This document shows, one piece after another, positions 11,286-23,672 of a stretch of 64,000 nucleotides of DNA. The translations under genes and the position numbers were made by a program. Position 1 is the stretch's first letter. Each line of letters starts with the position of its first letter. The notes under the pieces are model-generated. The model saw only the letters and a program-made list of their open reading frames with translations. It did no database searches and had not been told where the DNA came from. Source of the stretch: Oreocharis arfaki (lineage: Eukaryota > Chordata > Aves > Passeriformes > Paramythiidae); NCBI GenBank assembly GCA_013398015.1, contig VZRR01003262.1, positions 750,884 through 814,883 on the forward strand, given 5' to 3'.

Positions 11286-12914
11286 AACAACCTGACCCAT
11301 AGTGTGAGTCCTCTGACATTTTACATTCATGTGCTCTAGAATAGTCACCTTTTTTCATACTTGTATACATCTGTGTCACATTTGCATTCAGTTGTGGCTT
11401 TTCAAGCAACAGAATCATAATTTACTTTGTCTGTCTTCATTCAGAAGCTCTTTCTTGTCTTTTTCAACTCTCTCTTTTTATTTCTTCTTTACCATATTCT
11501 AGTTTCAGTGATGAGAATAGCAGGAAGTATTCAAGGAGGGCAGGTATGTACCAGGAACAAAAGCTGTACAATATTTTTTCTGGTAGAAGAGATGACCTAG
11601 CATGTATGCAGGAACTAAAGGCTTTTAAACTTGAAATTTCTCTAGCAGCATGAGATGAGTTGTACAGATAAAACTTTGTATTGCAGACCAGAGCTTTAGT
11701 ATGGTCATTTAATGGGTGCATTTAGACAGATTCAGTAGTCCTGGAAGTTGAATATGCTGAGCATCTGTTTCAGAGCATGTGGCTCAGGGCAGCCATTGGA
11801 ACACTGCTGCACTAAAAAGCTTTGCAAGAAGTATTACTGTTAAAAACAATGCTGTAAACCTGGACTTATTACTTCCATCAGATTTGATTTCTAAGTGAAT
11901 ACAAAGCTACGAAAATACACACTAACAAGACTAGTGAAAAAAATAAAAAAGCTCTGAATTGTAAATCAACAATTCTGTTGTGGAACTGTCAAGATTCTTA
12001 CTGTACTTCCAAAACACAGTAAGAAGTGAAGAAGAGCTTAGGCTGTTCCCAGAGACCAGTTACAGACCAACATGTAACAGATTTACAGATGTTCTAGCCA
12101 GAGAAATACAACGGAACTTGACCCCATTACTGTCCAAATACAGCATGTGCATCAGAACTACCAGGGTACGTGTGTATGTAACTAGTCACATTGTTATGTC
12201 TAAAAATCGTAAGTGTTAACATTTTCTGATCTCTGCCAGACGAGAATCATGTTTTCAGGTCCCCCAAAAAAGTGAGAAATCTTTGAACACATCTGGAAAT
12301 CCTTTCATTCTGTTCTGTTTTGGCACATAGTGCAGATAAACCTTGCCAACTGCTGGAAAAAGCATTTTTTTTCCATAGCTGTTGATCCGATAGGCTGTTT
12401 GCAGTCTTGATCTAAGCATGGATAAGGGTAAGAATAAATATGTAAGCAGTATGAGTGATCTATGTGACTAATTTGTTGCTAATGAAATGTTTAATCATCA
12501 CCAATGTCTCTAATACAACAGAAGCTGGGTGCTGACAATAATTGTCATTTATAGCACTAACAGATATTTAGTGTAAAATATTGTATTCCATTGAAACTCT
12601 TTGTTTTCCATGTGTGTAATGAAGGCAACATTTACTTAAAGAAGACAGTTAGCCTCAATAAAGATGGCATGTATTTGACAGGAGACAATGTAGAGGTTTA
12701 TAGGAAGGAGGCCCTTGAGAATGAGGGCCAGCGAATCCCTCCTCACTTGAGCTGGGTGAAGAGGGTGAACAGTGGTGGTGGGTAGGATTTTCTTGTTAGC
12801 AGCATGTTCCTTCAGTACATTTCATCTTAACAGAGCATAAACAGACTGACAATTCTGTGTAGGAATGGTACTTCATACTGTCATAGGGCAAAGGTACAGC
12901 TCTCACATGCAGCC
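11286..12914. other. No recognisable gene
   Basis: The open frames here are short and show no domain signature. A stretch at 11980-12180 has an open frame of 79 codons but no homology I recognise. Confidence 0.45.
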
Positions 12915-13523
12915 TGTCATGGCTTAACCCCAGCCAGCAACTGAGCACTGCACAGCGTCTTGCGTGCTCTCCGCCCTCATCAGGATGAGAGGAACGGAAT
13001 TGGAAGGGTAAAGATAAGAAAACATATGGGTTGAGAGAAGAACAGTTTAATAATTTTTTTTCAACTAATTAACCAATTAATTTTTTAAACAAATAACAGT
13101 AATAATATTATAATGAAAAGGAAAATAGCAAAGAGAAATAAAACCCAAGAAAATGTTACAAATGGAAACAATTGCTCACCACCAGCTGGCACGTGCCCAG
13201 CCAGTCTCTGAGCAGTGGCTCCCCAAACAAGCATCCTCAAGCTTTATATCCTGATCATGACAGCATATGGTCTGGGATGTTCCTTGGGTCAGTTGGGGTC
13301 AACTGTCCTGGCTGCGTCCCCTACCAACTCCTTGTGCATCCACAGCCCACTCCCTGCTAGGGTGAGATGAGGAGCAGAAAAGGCATTGACCCTGTGCAAG
13401 CACTACTCAGCAACTGCTGAAATACCTCTGAATTACCAATACTGTTTCCTGCATGAATCCAAAACAGCCCTATACCAGCTACTGTGAAGAAAATCAACTC
13501 TACCACAGCCAAAACCAGCAACA
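12915..13523 (+). mobile_element. Solo LTR (avian ERV type)
   Basis: The block begins TGTCATGGCTTAACCCCAGC and ends CCACAGCCAAAACCAGCAAC-A, the terminal sequences of a family of LTRs abundant in bird genomes. Its interior has the characteristic A/T-rich stretch (about 13045-13150) followed by the CAGCTGGCACGTGCCCAGCC segment. No coding region for retroviral proteins flanks it. The target-site duplication is not obvious. Confidence 0.75.
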
Positions 13524-14099
13524 CAAACAGATTAGTGTTATCTCTATCTTTGCTAAGATCTCTTTGAGTTCCTTAGTATGAGTTGTCTCACCCTTAAATT
13601 TGAAGTTGCGTGTGCTATCATACTCATGGCTCACAGCACACACGAATAGACAATGGTGTTTGCAAAGGTAGATTTCTAGCTGAATGTCTCTTTATGAAGG
13701 GATATACCCTTGGAGAAGCAGAAAGTGAGTACTTAAGTGTTTAGTTTATCAATGCATGAGACCTTGCTCCCAGGCTACATGAAGGATGTTTCTATTGACC
13801 TTAATGAAGATAGATACTTTCTTTATGTTCATCAGTGGTGATGCCTTAGTGGTGATCAGTCAGTGGTGCCTTATTTTTTTCCTCCCTATTCTTTCCCTTC
13901 CACCAACATTTTAATGAAATCAGCAGGAAATGTCCTCTGCTTACTTAAAAGCTTAATGTACTCAGCTTACTTACAAACTCCTAGTCAACATATCCCAGCC
14001 AACCCTGAACTAGTGTGGGATTTGCTGCTCCTGCTGGATTCTGCTCCTGGTGGGATTCACCCTACTCAGAGGGGTGAGTCATATCCTGTCATTGTGAGA

Positions 14100-15085
14100 C
14101 CTCACTCAATGATTTTGTAACGGTCTTTGGAATCTGGAGAGGTTTCAGGTTTCTGGAAGCTGGTAAATTTCAAGAGGAGCAAGATGGATGACCCTGGTAA
14201 CTCCAGGTGTGTCAGTCTCACATCAGTGCCTGGTAAAATTATGGATAAGATTATTCTGGGAGGTAGTGAAAAACTCCTGAAGGACAATACAGTTGTCATC
14301 AGTTACAGCCAGCGTGGCTTCGTGAGGGAAAAATCCTGCTTGTCAAAGTTAATTTCCTTTTATGACAAGGTAACCCACCTAGTTGGTCAAAGGAAGCCAG
14401 TTGATACAATCTTTTTGGATTTCAGTGAAGTTTTTTATTCTGTCATCCTTCTGGACATAATATCCATCCCACAGCTGGATAAACACGTCATGTGATGGGT
14501 GAGCAGCAGGCTCAGGGGTCAGGCACAGGGTTACAGCAAATGGGTGACATCAGACTGGTGACCTGTCATTAGTGGGGTTCCACACTTGGCCCTGTGCCCT
14601 TCAGCATCTTCATAAATGAGTGGGACACAGGTCTAAGTAAATTTGCCAATTACACTAAATTGGGATGATCTATTGACTCCATCAGAGAGGCCCTTCAGAG
14701 AGACCTTGACAAATTAGAGTGCTGGGCAATCACCAGTCATATAAAGTTTAACGTGGGCAAGTCCCAGATTGAGCACCTGGGGCAGGACAACCTTGCATGT
14801 GCAGACAGACTGGTGAATGAGAGGCTGGAAAGGGCTCTAGAGGTCCTGGTTGATGGCAAGGTGGACATGAGTTGACAGTGTGTCCTGGCAGCCAGGAACA
14901 GGCACTGGAACAGGCTCCCCAGGAAAGTGGTCACGCACTAAGCCTGTAAGAGTTCAAGAAGCATTTGGACAACTCCTTCAGGCACATGGTGTGATTTTTG
15001 ATGTTGGCCTATGAAAGGCTAGAAGTCAGACTAGATGATTCTTGTGGGTCCCTAACAGCTCAGGATATTCTATGATTCTGCCCTG
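14100..15085 (+). mobile_element. CR1 LINE fragment with reverse-transcriptase remnant
   Basis: The open frame at 14127-14492 carries the CR1 reverse-transcriptase core. DPGNSR..SLTSVPGKIMDKI, SYSQRGFVREKSCLSKLI and the YLDF-type catalytic region (IFLDFSEVFYSV) are visible. Further stretches (FSIFINEWD-like and ADDT-like blocks around 14600-14670, then the 3' UTR) follow with internal deletions and stops, ending in ATTCTATGATTCTG near 15080. This is a dead, 5'-truncated and internally deleted copy. Confidence 0.9.
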
Positions 15086-17388
15086 TGACCAAGGGTCTGA
15101 GAAATGTCTTGCCTGATAGGTAGTGCCTATCTAGGGGATGTCTGCTAACATTCTGCTGGGCATTTGTATTTAGCTCCTGCAGGGCATGTTATGATTCCTT
15201 GTGACTCATCATTGGCATACTTTCTCTCACCCCATTTTTTTAGTTAACACTGTGATAACACAATTTTACTGTGAAGCCTGCCAGTAGTTAGGACAAGTAT
15301 AATTTCCATGTGACATTCTGAAAGCTACCTAAATGACTACCCCCTTTCAGATATCCTGTCTGTGTCTGGTCCCTCAGAGGATTTAAAAAGCAGAAAGAAT
15401 TTCTGAGGAAACCAGTTCAAGAAGATTTTTTTTCTTTTTTTTTTTAAGTTGTCTTTTATTATTGTGATTGCTAATGCAGTTACCACCTTTGAATCCTGCA
15501 GGCTCTCAAACTATTAGAACAGACTTCAGTTCTACCCTGCAAGGGATGTACTGCTCTCACATATCTGACCTAGCCAGTGCTGCAACATTAGCACAGACAA
15601 GACAAAGACATGTGATTGACAGGGTGAAGGGTAAAGATGTAGGTTGTGGAAAGGTGGGTTTTTATAATATAAAAGTATAGTTACTTGAAGTGGAAAAACA
15701 CTTGTGCTCCCAGACTGTCACTGTCCCTTTAATAAAATGTCTTGGTCACTTGCTCAGCCCTGGCGAAGTGCCCAAAGATCTTCATCTAAACTTCAGCCAA
15801 CTAAACAGCAGCAATAAAAGATAAAATATCTGCATGCAAGGTAGAGCCATTTACAAGTGTGTAGGCTATTTATTGGTAGATTGCTTTATTTTGGTAAACA
15901 AAACATATTTTCCAGTATGACCTACAGGAGATATTTTCTACACTGAACACTTCTTCAATCCACAGTTTGCTTTCTGAATGCCTTCAAAAGTAAGAGACTT
16001 TGTTATTTCCTATCTGGTTTTAGAGGACTGGACTTATGGTTTCTGTATATGTGACTGCTTGATGGACTTGAGGATTTAGGAAGGATTTTTACATTTAACA
16101 TATTGTCTTTGTTGTTACTGATATTTAAAATGAATTTTTGTAAAATACAGGCTTTTTTTTTTGTAAATCAGTTTTAATGTGTTTCATTATACTCTAGAAA
16201 TGTTGAATTGCTGATTTAAATGTTCTAATTTTCATTTTATCGCTGTATTGTCATTACAGTAGAATACTGTCTTTATGAAAAATATTGCACATATTCTGTA
16301 ATAGCCATGTAATATTAATAATATATTCATGTACTGAATTTCATTACCAAGCCACTGTTTCTTAGGAGAATAAGTTGTTCAAACTGATGCTCCAGACCTA
16401 GGTAATATATCTGTATCCCAAAACACCCAGATATTTGTTTATTCCTAGTAATTAGAGTAACAATTCATTTTACCCTTCTTTGTTAGATATTCAAATGACT
16501 TTTTGTTAAGAAAGAAAAGGCGGTTCTGGGTTATACCTGTATTTCCTCTGTAATGAAACAGGTTCTACTATGCATGTGAGCTACAGTTGAGTTAGTGCTG
16601 GTTACTGTGCTTAAATTACCTACACAGTGACTTTTAGAATTGTTTTTTATATATTTTCTCTAGAACATGCTTGCCACAAATATGTATTTAAAGTATCTGT
16701 ATTTATTTACTTGCTTCTATTAATGAATTATTCACAGGTGGCTTTTTACTTTTAACAGGAAGGAAAAGTTGTCTAATTGTGAAAGTCACTACGAGGAAAA
16801 AATGTCTTTTCCTTTGCTTTTGTACTTCTGGCTATGATAACAAACCAGACAGTACGTGGGCAAAACAGAAAGAAAGGAAAGAATATTTACTCCCTCATGC
16901 CAAAAGATGAAGATAAAACCATTTTCTTAAAATTTCTGATAGACCAGGTTTCATCTATCCATGCATTTTAGCATAATTATTTAGTAATTGATGACTTTCG
17001 TGTGAATATGCAAAATGTGATTTATTTTGATTATTAGGGCTGGAAAATACTTTGTGACTACTTGGACATGGATTCCAGTTTGATCAATGATTTTCATGGA
17101 CATGCATATCTCTTAAGAGAAATTATAAGAAACCTGATTTCTGTTTGAAATTGCATGTGGAAAATTTTGTATACAAAATCAAATAAAATACTAGAACAAT
17201 CCAATCAAGACCCTAACTCGACAGTTTTCATTAGAATTTCTGGGATTTTACAGTGAAATTTATCCTTAGAATTTTTACTGCGAAGACAGAGGAATCTTTG
17301 GGAAAATAATTTTTGCAGAGAATTATCTGAAATCTGTTGTGCATGTGTTCCCATCATTCATAGATTTAACTTTCTTGTTCCATTACAG
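15086..17388. other. Presumed intron or spacer without recognisable feature
   Basis: This is AT-rich DNA leading into the vWA exon. Poly-T tracts occur near 15427 and 16150. No further exon or RNA gene was recognised. Confidence 0.5.
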
Positions 17389-17946
17389 GTGATGTGTCTC
17401 ATTGATATAGTCTTTATCTTGGACAGTTCAGAAAGTGCCAAAAATGAGTTGTTTGATTTACGGAAGAATTTTGTTCAAAACATAGCTGACAGCATTTTCC
17501 GGATGAAGCCAGTTGAGTCTCACATCTATAATGTCAACCTGGTGGGTATGCAGTTCAGCAGCACAGTCAGCATTGATCATCCCTTTACAGCCTGGAAAAG
17601 TGTCCAGGATTTTGAGGAGAAGATCAGTTCTCTGGGCTTTATTGGCCACAGCACTTACTCCTATTATGCAGTTTCAAATGCCACTCAGCTGTTTAAAACT
17701 GAAAGTCGTAAGAGAAGTGTTAAAGTGGCTTTTTTGATGACTGATGGTGTGGATCATCCAAACAGCCCTAGTGTCCAGGGTATAGCCACAACAGCTAGAA
17801 GTCTTGGAATGCATTTTATTACCATTGGCCTTTCTAAGAAAGCAATCGAAGAATAAAAATTGCACATGATATCTGGTGATTCATCCTCTAATCATGTCCT
17901 GTGCCTGGATGATCAGAACCTGGTAGCTGATGTAGCATTGGAACTG
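17389..17946 (+). pseudogene. COL28A1: COL28A1 vWA1 domain exon with in-frame stop
   Basis: This 558-bp phase-0 exon is bounded by CCATTACAG and GAACTG|GTAAGT. It encodes a full von Willebrand A domain: beta-1 IDIVFILDSSESAK with an intact MIDAS DxSxS motif, QFSSTVSIDHPFTAWK, the MIDAS threonine region HSTYSYYAVSNATQL, VAFLMTDGVDHP with the MIDAS aspartate, and HFITIGLSKKA. Then TAA at 17854-17856 interrupts, and the same frame continues with KLHMISGDSSS, as in the family, for 30 codons to the splice donor. The stop replaces one codon in the last helix/strand of the domain. Apart from this the exon is well preserved, so loss looks recent or the domain stayed constrained until late. Confidence 0.9.
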
Positions 17947-20098
17947 GTAAGTTATGCTGGTAATAATCTTGTCACGTATCTATCCATGGCAGATTTCATT
18001 TAACTTTGGTTAGGTAAGCCCTGAAGACAGTGCAGAGGGTTTTGTGGTGCCTTCTCTGCTACTGCAGGAGTCAGGGCAGATGGAGCTTCCCTCTCCCAGC
18101 CACTCTCCAAGGAGCTGCATGCTTGAACAATAGTAGCTCAGCTGTCCTGATCACATTTCCTGGCACACAGACTGTGTCTTTGAGCATATGAAAATACTTT
18201 AGAAGGTAGCTTGAGCTCATGCATAGTCACTGAGTCCTTCCCCTACACATTCTGTTTGTAGGACCTTCCAAAGGAAGGCCTTTGGTTAGGAAGTCTTTTC
18301 ATAGTCCCTGTTATTATCACTGTGCCTGGATACTGTCTGTTTAGTTATCATATTACTTCTCATGTGTTTTCTGATCATTATGGGTCACATGGAATAACCC
18401 TCTCTTCCGACCAAGAACTCTTTTCTCTATGAATAGATGCACAGACTAATTCTTACTATTTTGAGGAAGGAATGAAGGATGAAGGTAGAAGGTATTCACC
18501 ATCTCTACCATTCACTTTGGAAATTCTATAAACTAGAGAGGAAAAATTAGTACTCTGTAAAATTAAATCATATCTATATGAAAGTAATATTTTTGTTTTA
18601 TTTTATTTTCAGGAAGCCTTGCTACAGTAGCAGGTAGGGTTTTTGGGTTTTGTGTTTGATCACTGTTACTGACACTAGACTTCCCAAAGTCTGCTTCTTC
18701 TATAATGCAGCAATACTTGAGGATTAATCAACCTTCCATCTCTGGGTAATTTTTCTGACCATCGTTGCTTTTATTTTAACTTTCTTCCATTTCTTCTGTC
18801 CCTTTTCCTGAGAAATCTATGATGTTAGCTCATGAGTGAGTAGTATCAACAGTAAGACATAAAGAACTCTCCCTACAGGAGTGGAATAGGTCTAATGCAA
18901 GATATGCAAGTTCACTTGTGGTCTCGTTAGAAAACAATAACAATGTCAAAATTGTTCAAAATTTATAAAATAAGTACTATGTGCTGCCCTGACCAGTGCC
19001 AAGCCTTGCTTACACCAGAGTGAGCATTTTACAGAGACCACCCAATTTATTTCCTTAAAAGTTTAACTTCAATTTGGGTATATAAAGTTATATTGCAACA
19101 AAAGCAGGTTCTTGCCTGACATGGACAACTTTCAGGTCTACAAGCCCATCTGTGCTGATACGCATTCCCTCTTCTATCCAGTCCTCCTTTCCTTTTGACC
19201 TGGAGTACAGTAGTGTTGCAAGTGAAGAAAGATTTTTATCTGGTTTATTTGCATTCTGAACGATGGAAGGATAATTTACTGCCAAGTGAGATAATCATGT
19301 ATCTTGAGTTCATAGGAGCAGGTTTGTATGAGTAGTGCAAATGACTGACTTAGAGTTAGAATTGTTGAGAACTGCCAACTAGATTGCACTTATCATTCTA
19401 TNCGAGCAGGTTTGTATGAGTAGTGGAAATGACAGAGTTAGAATTGTTGAGAACTGCCAACTAGATTGCACTTATCATTCTATTAAACCACATTGCTTCA
19501 GTTTTATCATCCATATTATGCTTACCTTTATCAAAGACCACCTTGAAAAGTTTTTGTTTTCCTGGAAGCTGCTATCTGGTGATTCATTTCAGGTAGGAAT
19601 CATTAAATATTCGTTCCAGAAATATTTATTGCAAAGAATAAAGGGCCTTCTACTATAATGAAAATCTAAAGGCTGAGAATATCTTTCAGGATACTGCAGT
19701 TCAAAATGGCAGCAAGTGGATCAGAAAAGCCTGAAATATCAATGAAAAAGGAGAGAGCTGCATCTCTCAGAGGAATAAAGAAAGATCATACCTCTGTTAT
19801 CCAGGGAATATGTGAGAAATAGCGTGACATTATCTAAAATGTCTACTAAGCTAAAAGGAAGCTGTTCAGAAGCTGGCAAAGAACATAATCAAAGCAACCA
19901 AGAAATCTGGATATAGAAAACATATGCCAGGGCTGCCAGAAATCTGCTTGTTTCATTTCTGTTGAGGACAGTGATGAGAAACACTTTGTCCTCTGCAGGG
20001 GATCAGTCAGTTCCAGAATTCCCACCTTTTTAGCTATTTGTGTATCTGCAGCTGTGAATGAATCTGCTGTGGCTGAAAAAAAAGTTTATTTTCTTCAG
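17947..20098. other. Intron-like spacer; one small tandem duplication
   Basis: The exons linking vWA1 to the collagen domain in the intact gene could not be recognised. A CAG at 18612 followed by an early TAG might be a dead exon, but the support is too weak to call. The duplication around 19402 is listed separately. Confidence 0.5.
19318..19484. repeat. Near-identical direct repeat around a single N
   Basis: About 80 bp starting AGCAGGTTTGTATGAGTAGT at 19318 is repeated from 19406 after an N at 19402. The copies differ by one substitution (GCAAAT versus GGAAAT) and a few missing bases. The N at the junction suggests an assembly join rather than a true tandem repeat. Confidence 0.8.
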
Positions 20099-20173
20099 GG
20101 TGATTGTGGATAAAAAGGATCCAAAGGAGAGATCTTTGGTCTTCCAGGAACAAAAGGCATAGCTGGACCAAAA
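20099..20173 (+). pseudogene. COL28A1: COL28A1 collagen exon with in-frame stop, 75 bp
   Basis: Bounded by TTCTTCAG and CCAAAA|GTAAGT. The codons read GDC G-stop-K GSK GEIF GLP GTK GIA GPK, with TAA at 20111-20113, one change away from GAA or CAA. All other triplet glycines are present and there is one four-residue interruption. Confidence 0.82.
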
Positions 20174-20783
20174 GTAAGTTTGTTCTTCCCCGGTAACCCT
20201 TCTCTTTGTCTTTTATTTAAATATCTATGGAGTTTATGCAATGTAAAAATTTCTCAAGCAGATGATGCTTAAAGACTTAACAGAACAAAAGAAAAGCAGA
20301 AATATTTCTGTTGTGTGTCCTAAATGACACAAAAGTCTCAAGGAGGAAAAGAATAGGCAAACAAATAATTACATACCTTATAGTTACGCATGAGCACTGA
20401 TAAGCTAAATTAAAGTTGTCCAAGTGATCCTAACCATGAGTATTTTGCAACCTTTTACTTTGAATCATTAACTTTCTGTTGTAGGATTTTGTAAGTGTTG
20501 CTCTGAATGATAAGGAAATTGGAATAATACAAGTGCTCTTGTTATTCCACTGGATTTGTAAGCCAGACACAAAAAAATAATTAAAGTTAAAGAAGTCAAA
20601 TACACATTTCAACCAATAGTTATTTAAAACATGAAACTTAGACCAGCTTTCGTAACAACAATAAGTTGATTTAAATCTTTTTCACGGTATTGCCTGTTTT
20701 GCAGGTAAATCTATATTGTAGATATTTTTAGTCCAGAAAGACAAACTATCTGTTGAAGTCCACATTACACCATTTTGTAACAG

Positions 20784-20852
20784 GGTGATCCGGGAGAGAG
20801 CGGACCTCCTGCTGTAGCTGGATCCTCTGTTCCGGGACCTTCTGGACCGAAG
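20784..20852 (+). pseudogene. COL28A1: COL28A1 collagen exon, 69 bp
   Basis: Bounded by TGTAACAG and GAAG|GTGACT. The 23 codons read GDP GES GPP AVA GSS VPG PSG PK. One triplet glycine is replaced by alanine, and the end shows the family interruption. The frame is open. Confidence 0.82.
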
Positions 20853-23294
20853 GTGACTATCTGATATGTATTTCCCAGAGACCAGGGACTGGAGACTTCT
20901 AGTGTACATTTCTGTCAAAATTAAAAGAATCTGATTAAAAGAACTTAAAATTCCTTGTTGTAGTAACAAAAATACTGGATTTCAGAAATAAGGACTAAAA
21001 AATATTAAAAATTACCAGAGTGTTGGAGGCCAGGCCCTTTAATAGCATGGTGAACTTCATACGTAGTTATTTCCTCCTGAGGCCATTTGTTTTAAAAAAA
21101 AAAAATCCTTATTAGATTTTTGTTGTGGTTTGGTCCCTCCTGTGAAATTAATCACTTTGAAGTTGTTTTTTTTCCAAATTTGCTACGCTTTTTGCTTCTT
21201 AAAATATGGCATTAAACCCCTTCAAGAATATGTTTATGTATAGTTCTAGGGTGTTATATGCTGATTTTTTTGGAGCTGAGTGTTTGTATGTCACTTCCAA
21301 GTGAACAGCTGGCCTGTAGGTACTGCTTGAAATGAAATGTCATATATAAGATAGCTAGGGCTACATCCACCTCGTTTTCTCTATGGAAAAAAATGTGCCT
21401 GAAATAAATGGGACTTGTCCTGTTGAGTAAAATAGGTGGATTCAGCAAAAATAAATCTAACTTCGAAGATTTTAAAAATATGTGACAATTCACTGCTATT
21501 TAAATAATAAAGTACACTTGTTACTTAAATTATTCTTGTTATAATATGTCAGGTAACTTCAACTTTAATTGACAGTTTTCACCTTCAGTGTTAATTTTTG
21601 GAGCGTGGGAATCACTAATGTATATCATATCACTCTGAAGTAAATCAAGTAATTTCATCCCCATTTTTCTTCCTCCTTAAAAATGTGTGTGCCCCCTCCC
21701 CCCCCAAGTGCAGAAGGGTATTACACATACAATATACTCATCAGTCTGGCAGTAGGATGTCACAGAGAGATATGATGTGTTTTGGACTTGCTTGTGCATG
21801 GAGGAGAAAGAAAGACGGAAATGCGAAATGCTCAAGAGTATACCTGGAGTAAAAACGTAACCACGGAGAAGAGAAGAAGATTGTGAGGTGATCATATCCC
21901 TTATATTGGTTTCAAACCATAGTAACATGACAAACTTTATGTGAGGAGAATACAGGCGACATGCTAAAAGGCACAACTTGTATGAAGACAGGCTGCACTA
22001 AATCAGTCTCCCTTCTTCACGTTTTTCTAGTTACTGTGACATTTTTGAATAGACGAGAATAGGAGTCGAGATTCTTCATTAACTAATTTTATGCTGAAAA
22101 ATAACAACTTTGTAGACTTCCTTGTCTTTTTCACTATGATTTTATTCTGTTCAGTACAGTTCATATAACTTTCATAGCAGATGGGCCATTATCCAACATC
22201 CAATGAAGTCTGTAGAAGTATTTTGAAATTCTTTACTAAATTTTAAAGCAGGGCTTATATGGGCAGTAGCTGATGAAAAAACCCCAGGTATTTGGGGTAA
22301 TTATAAAATGCAAGTTGATTTTTAGAAAATATACAAAACTTTGTCTCTTCAGCTCCATCATAATTTCTCTGTTTAAATAAATATCTACTATGTTTTGGAC
22401 AGTTGATCAATAATGTAACAGGCTGCACAGGTCTGTTTTCTCTCTCAGCTGTGGAAAGTACAATGATAACTACTAATTTTGTTCCTAAAACATCCTGGTG
22501 TCTGCAGTTGAGAAGACAGACGTTGTAAATTTCTGATGCAGAGAATGTTTCTCAAGCTGGGAGTTAGGGTCTGAGGTCTTTTTGCGACATCTTTAAGTAT
22601 CTGAGATGATAGTGGGTGGTTGCTAGAGGTCTTGACTCCTGGGCAGCCATGGTTGTGCCCATTGGGAGTTCTTTTATTTTAGACTACACCAATGTTTGGG
22701 GACTGGAGTTTTATTTCCCTTAACAACCATTATGCTGTCACTAATATGGGGACAGTAACATTAGAAAGCTGTTTTTTCTAATATTTCTTTGTCAGAAGAG
22801 TGGTTACAGCTGCTCAGTGGTTTTGATAGAGCATTTAATTGCATTCCCCAGTGAATGTTTCCAGAAATACTGCATGTCCTCTCACTGAGAAACTGCAAGT
22901 GTTTCACTGAAAATCTGGATTTTCTTTGGAAGTTCCTTAATGTAAAGTGAAACATCTGTTGCCAAAGTTTAAACACTGGAAGCAGCCAAATTTTTCTCTT
23001 TGAAGGGTTACAAAAGCAGCATGAACTCTAAACCAAATTGCTTTCCAGGAAAGCCCCTGACAGAGCTGTTACCAAAGAGTTGTGCTGTGTAATATTTGTG
23101 GAAAACTCAAGTTTTCACAGAAAAAAATCCTGAGACTTCAGACTATGGAACTTGTGATTTTGAAGCGCTACACCATAGCATCTATAGGCTTTGTAAACAT
23201 ACTCTGTGTCAGCACTTGTCTTTGAATTTCCTTGCTGTTTTCTATGTGCTCTGGCAGAAACAGTGCTATGCAGCCTGCCTGTAGGCAAAAGCAG

Positions 23295-23333
23295 GAAGGA
23301 CCCACAGGCGCATCTGGCCTCTCAAAGGGAATT
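23295..23333 (+). pseudogene. COL28A1: Possible collagen exon remnant
   Basis: After AAAGCAG the bases read Glu-GPT-GAS-GLS-Lys-Gly-Ile, three clean Gly-X-Y triplets in the right orientation. The leading glycine codon and the 3' end are missing, and no donor is evident. This may be chance. Confidence 0.3.
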
Positions 23334-23603
23334 ATGATATTCAACCTTAATTTGAAAATTAAAGCCATCAATTTATTTGTCAAGGTAGAACAAACTCTTT
23401 GAAACAGCTGGGAAGAAGCAGAAGTGTAAGAGAGGTCAGAATCAAGGTAGTAAATGCTTCCTGTAGAAATACTGATTTCATGTCACCTAGCTCAAAGATT
23501 GTCACTGTGAGAAAGAACTGAATAATTGTTCTTTTCTGTAAAACTTTGGAAATTAAAACTGAATATAGTTAATATAATTTTGAATTTGTTTCTTTTTGGA
23601 TAG

Positions 23604-23672
23604 GGGGATCCAGGAATCCAGGGACCCCCAGGAGATGCTGGACTTCCTGGACATTCAATAATAGGACCAACG
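23604..23672 (+). pseudogene. COL28A1: COL28A1 collagen exon, 69 bp, intact frame
   Basis: Bounded by TTTGGATAG and ACG|GTAGGA. The 23 codons read GDP GIQ GPP GDA GLP GHS IIG PT. All six leading triplets keep glycine, and the ending IIG-PT is the exon-family interruption. Confidence 0.85.

Noticed and set aside
14127..14492. 122-codon open frame considered as a host gene
   Set aside because: It is the reverse-transcriptase core of a truncated CR1 LINE.
18612..18640. TTTTCAG acceptor after the vWA exon, considered as the next COL28A1 exon
   Set aside because: The sequence reaches a TAG after five codons and shows no similarity to the cysteine-rich linker of the family.
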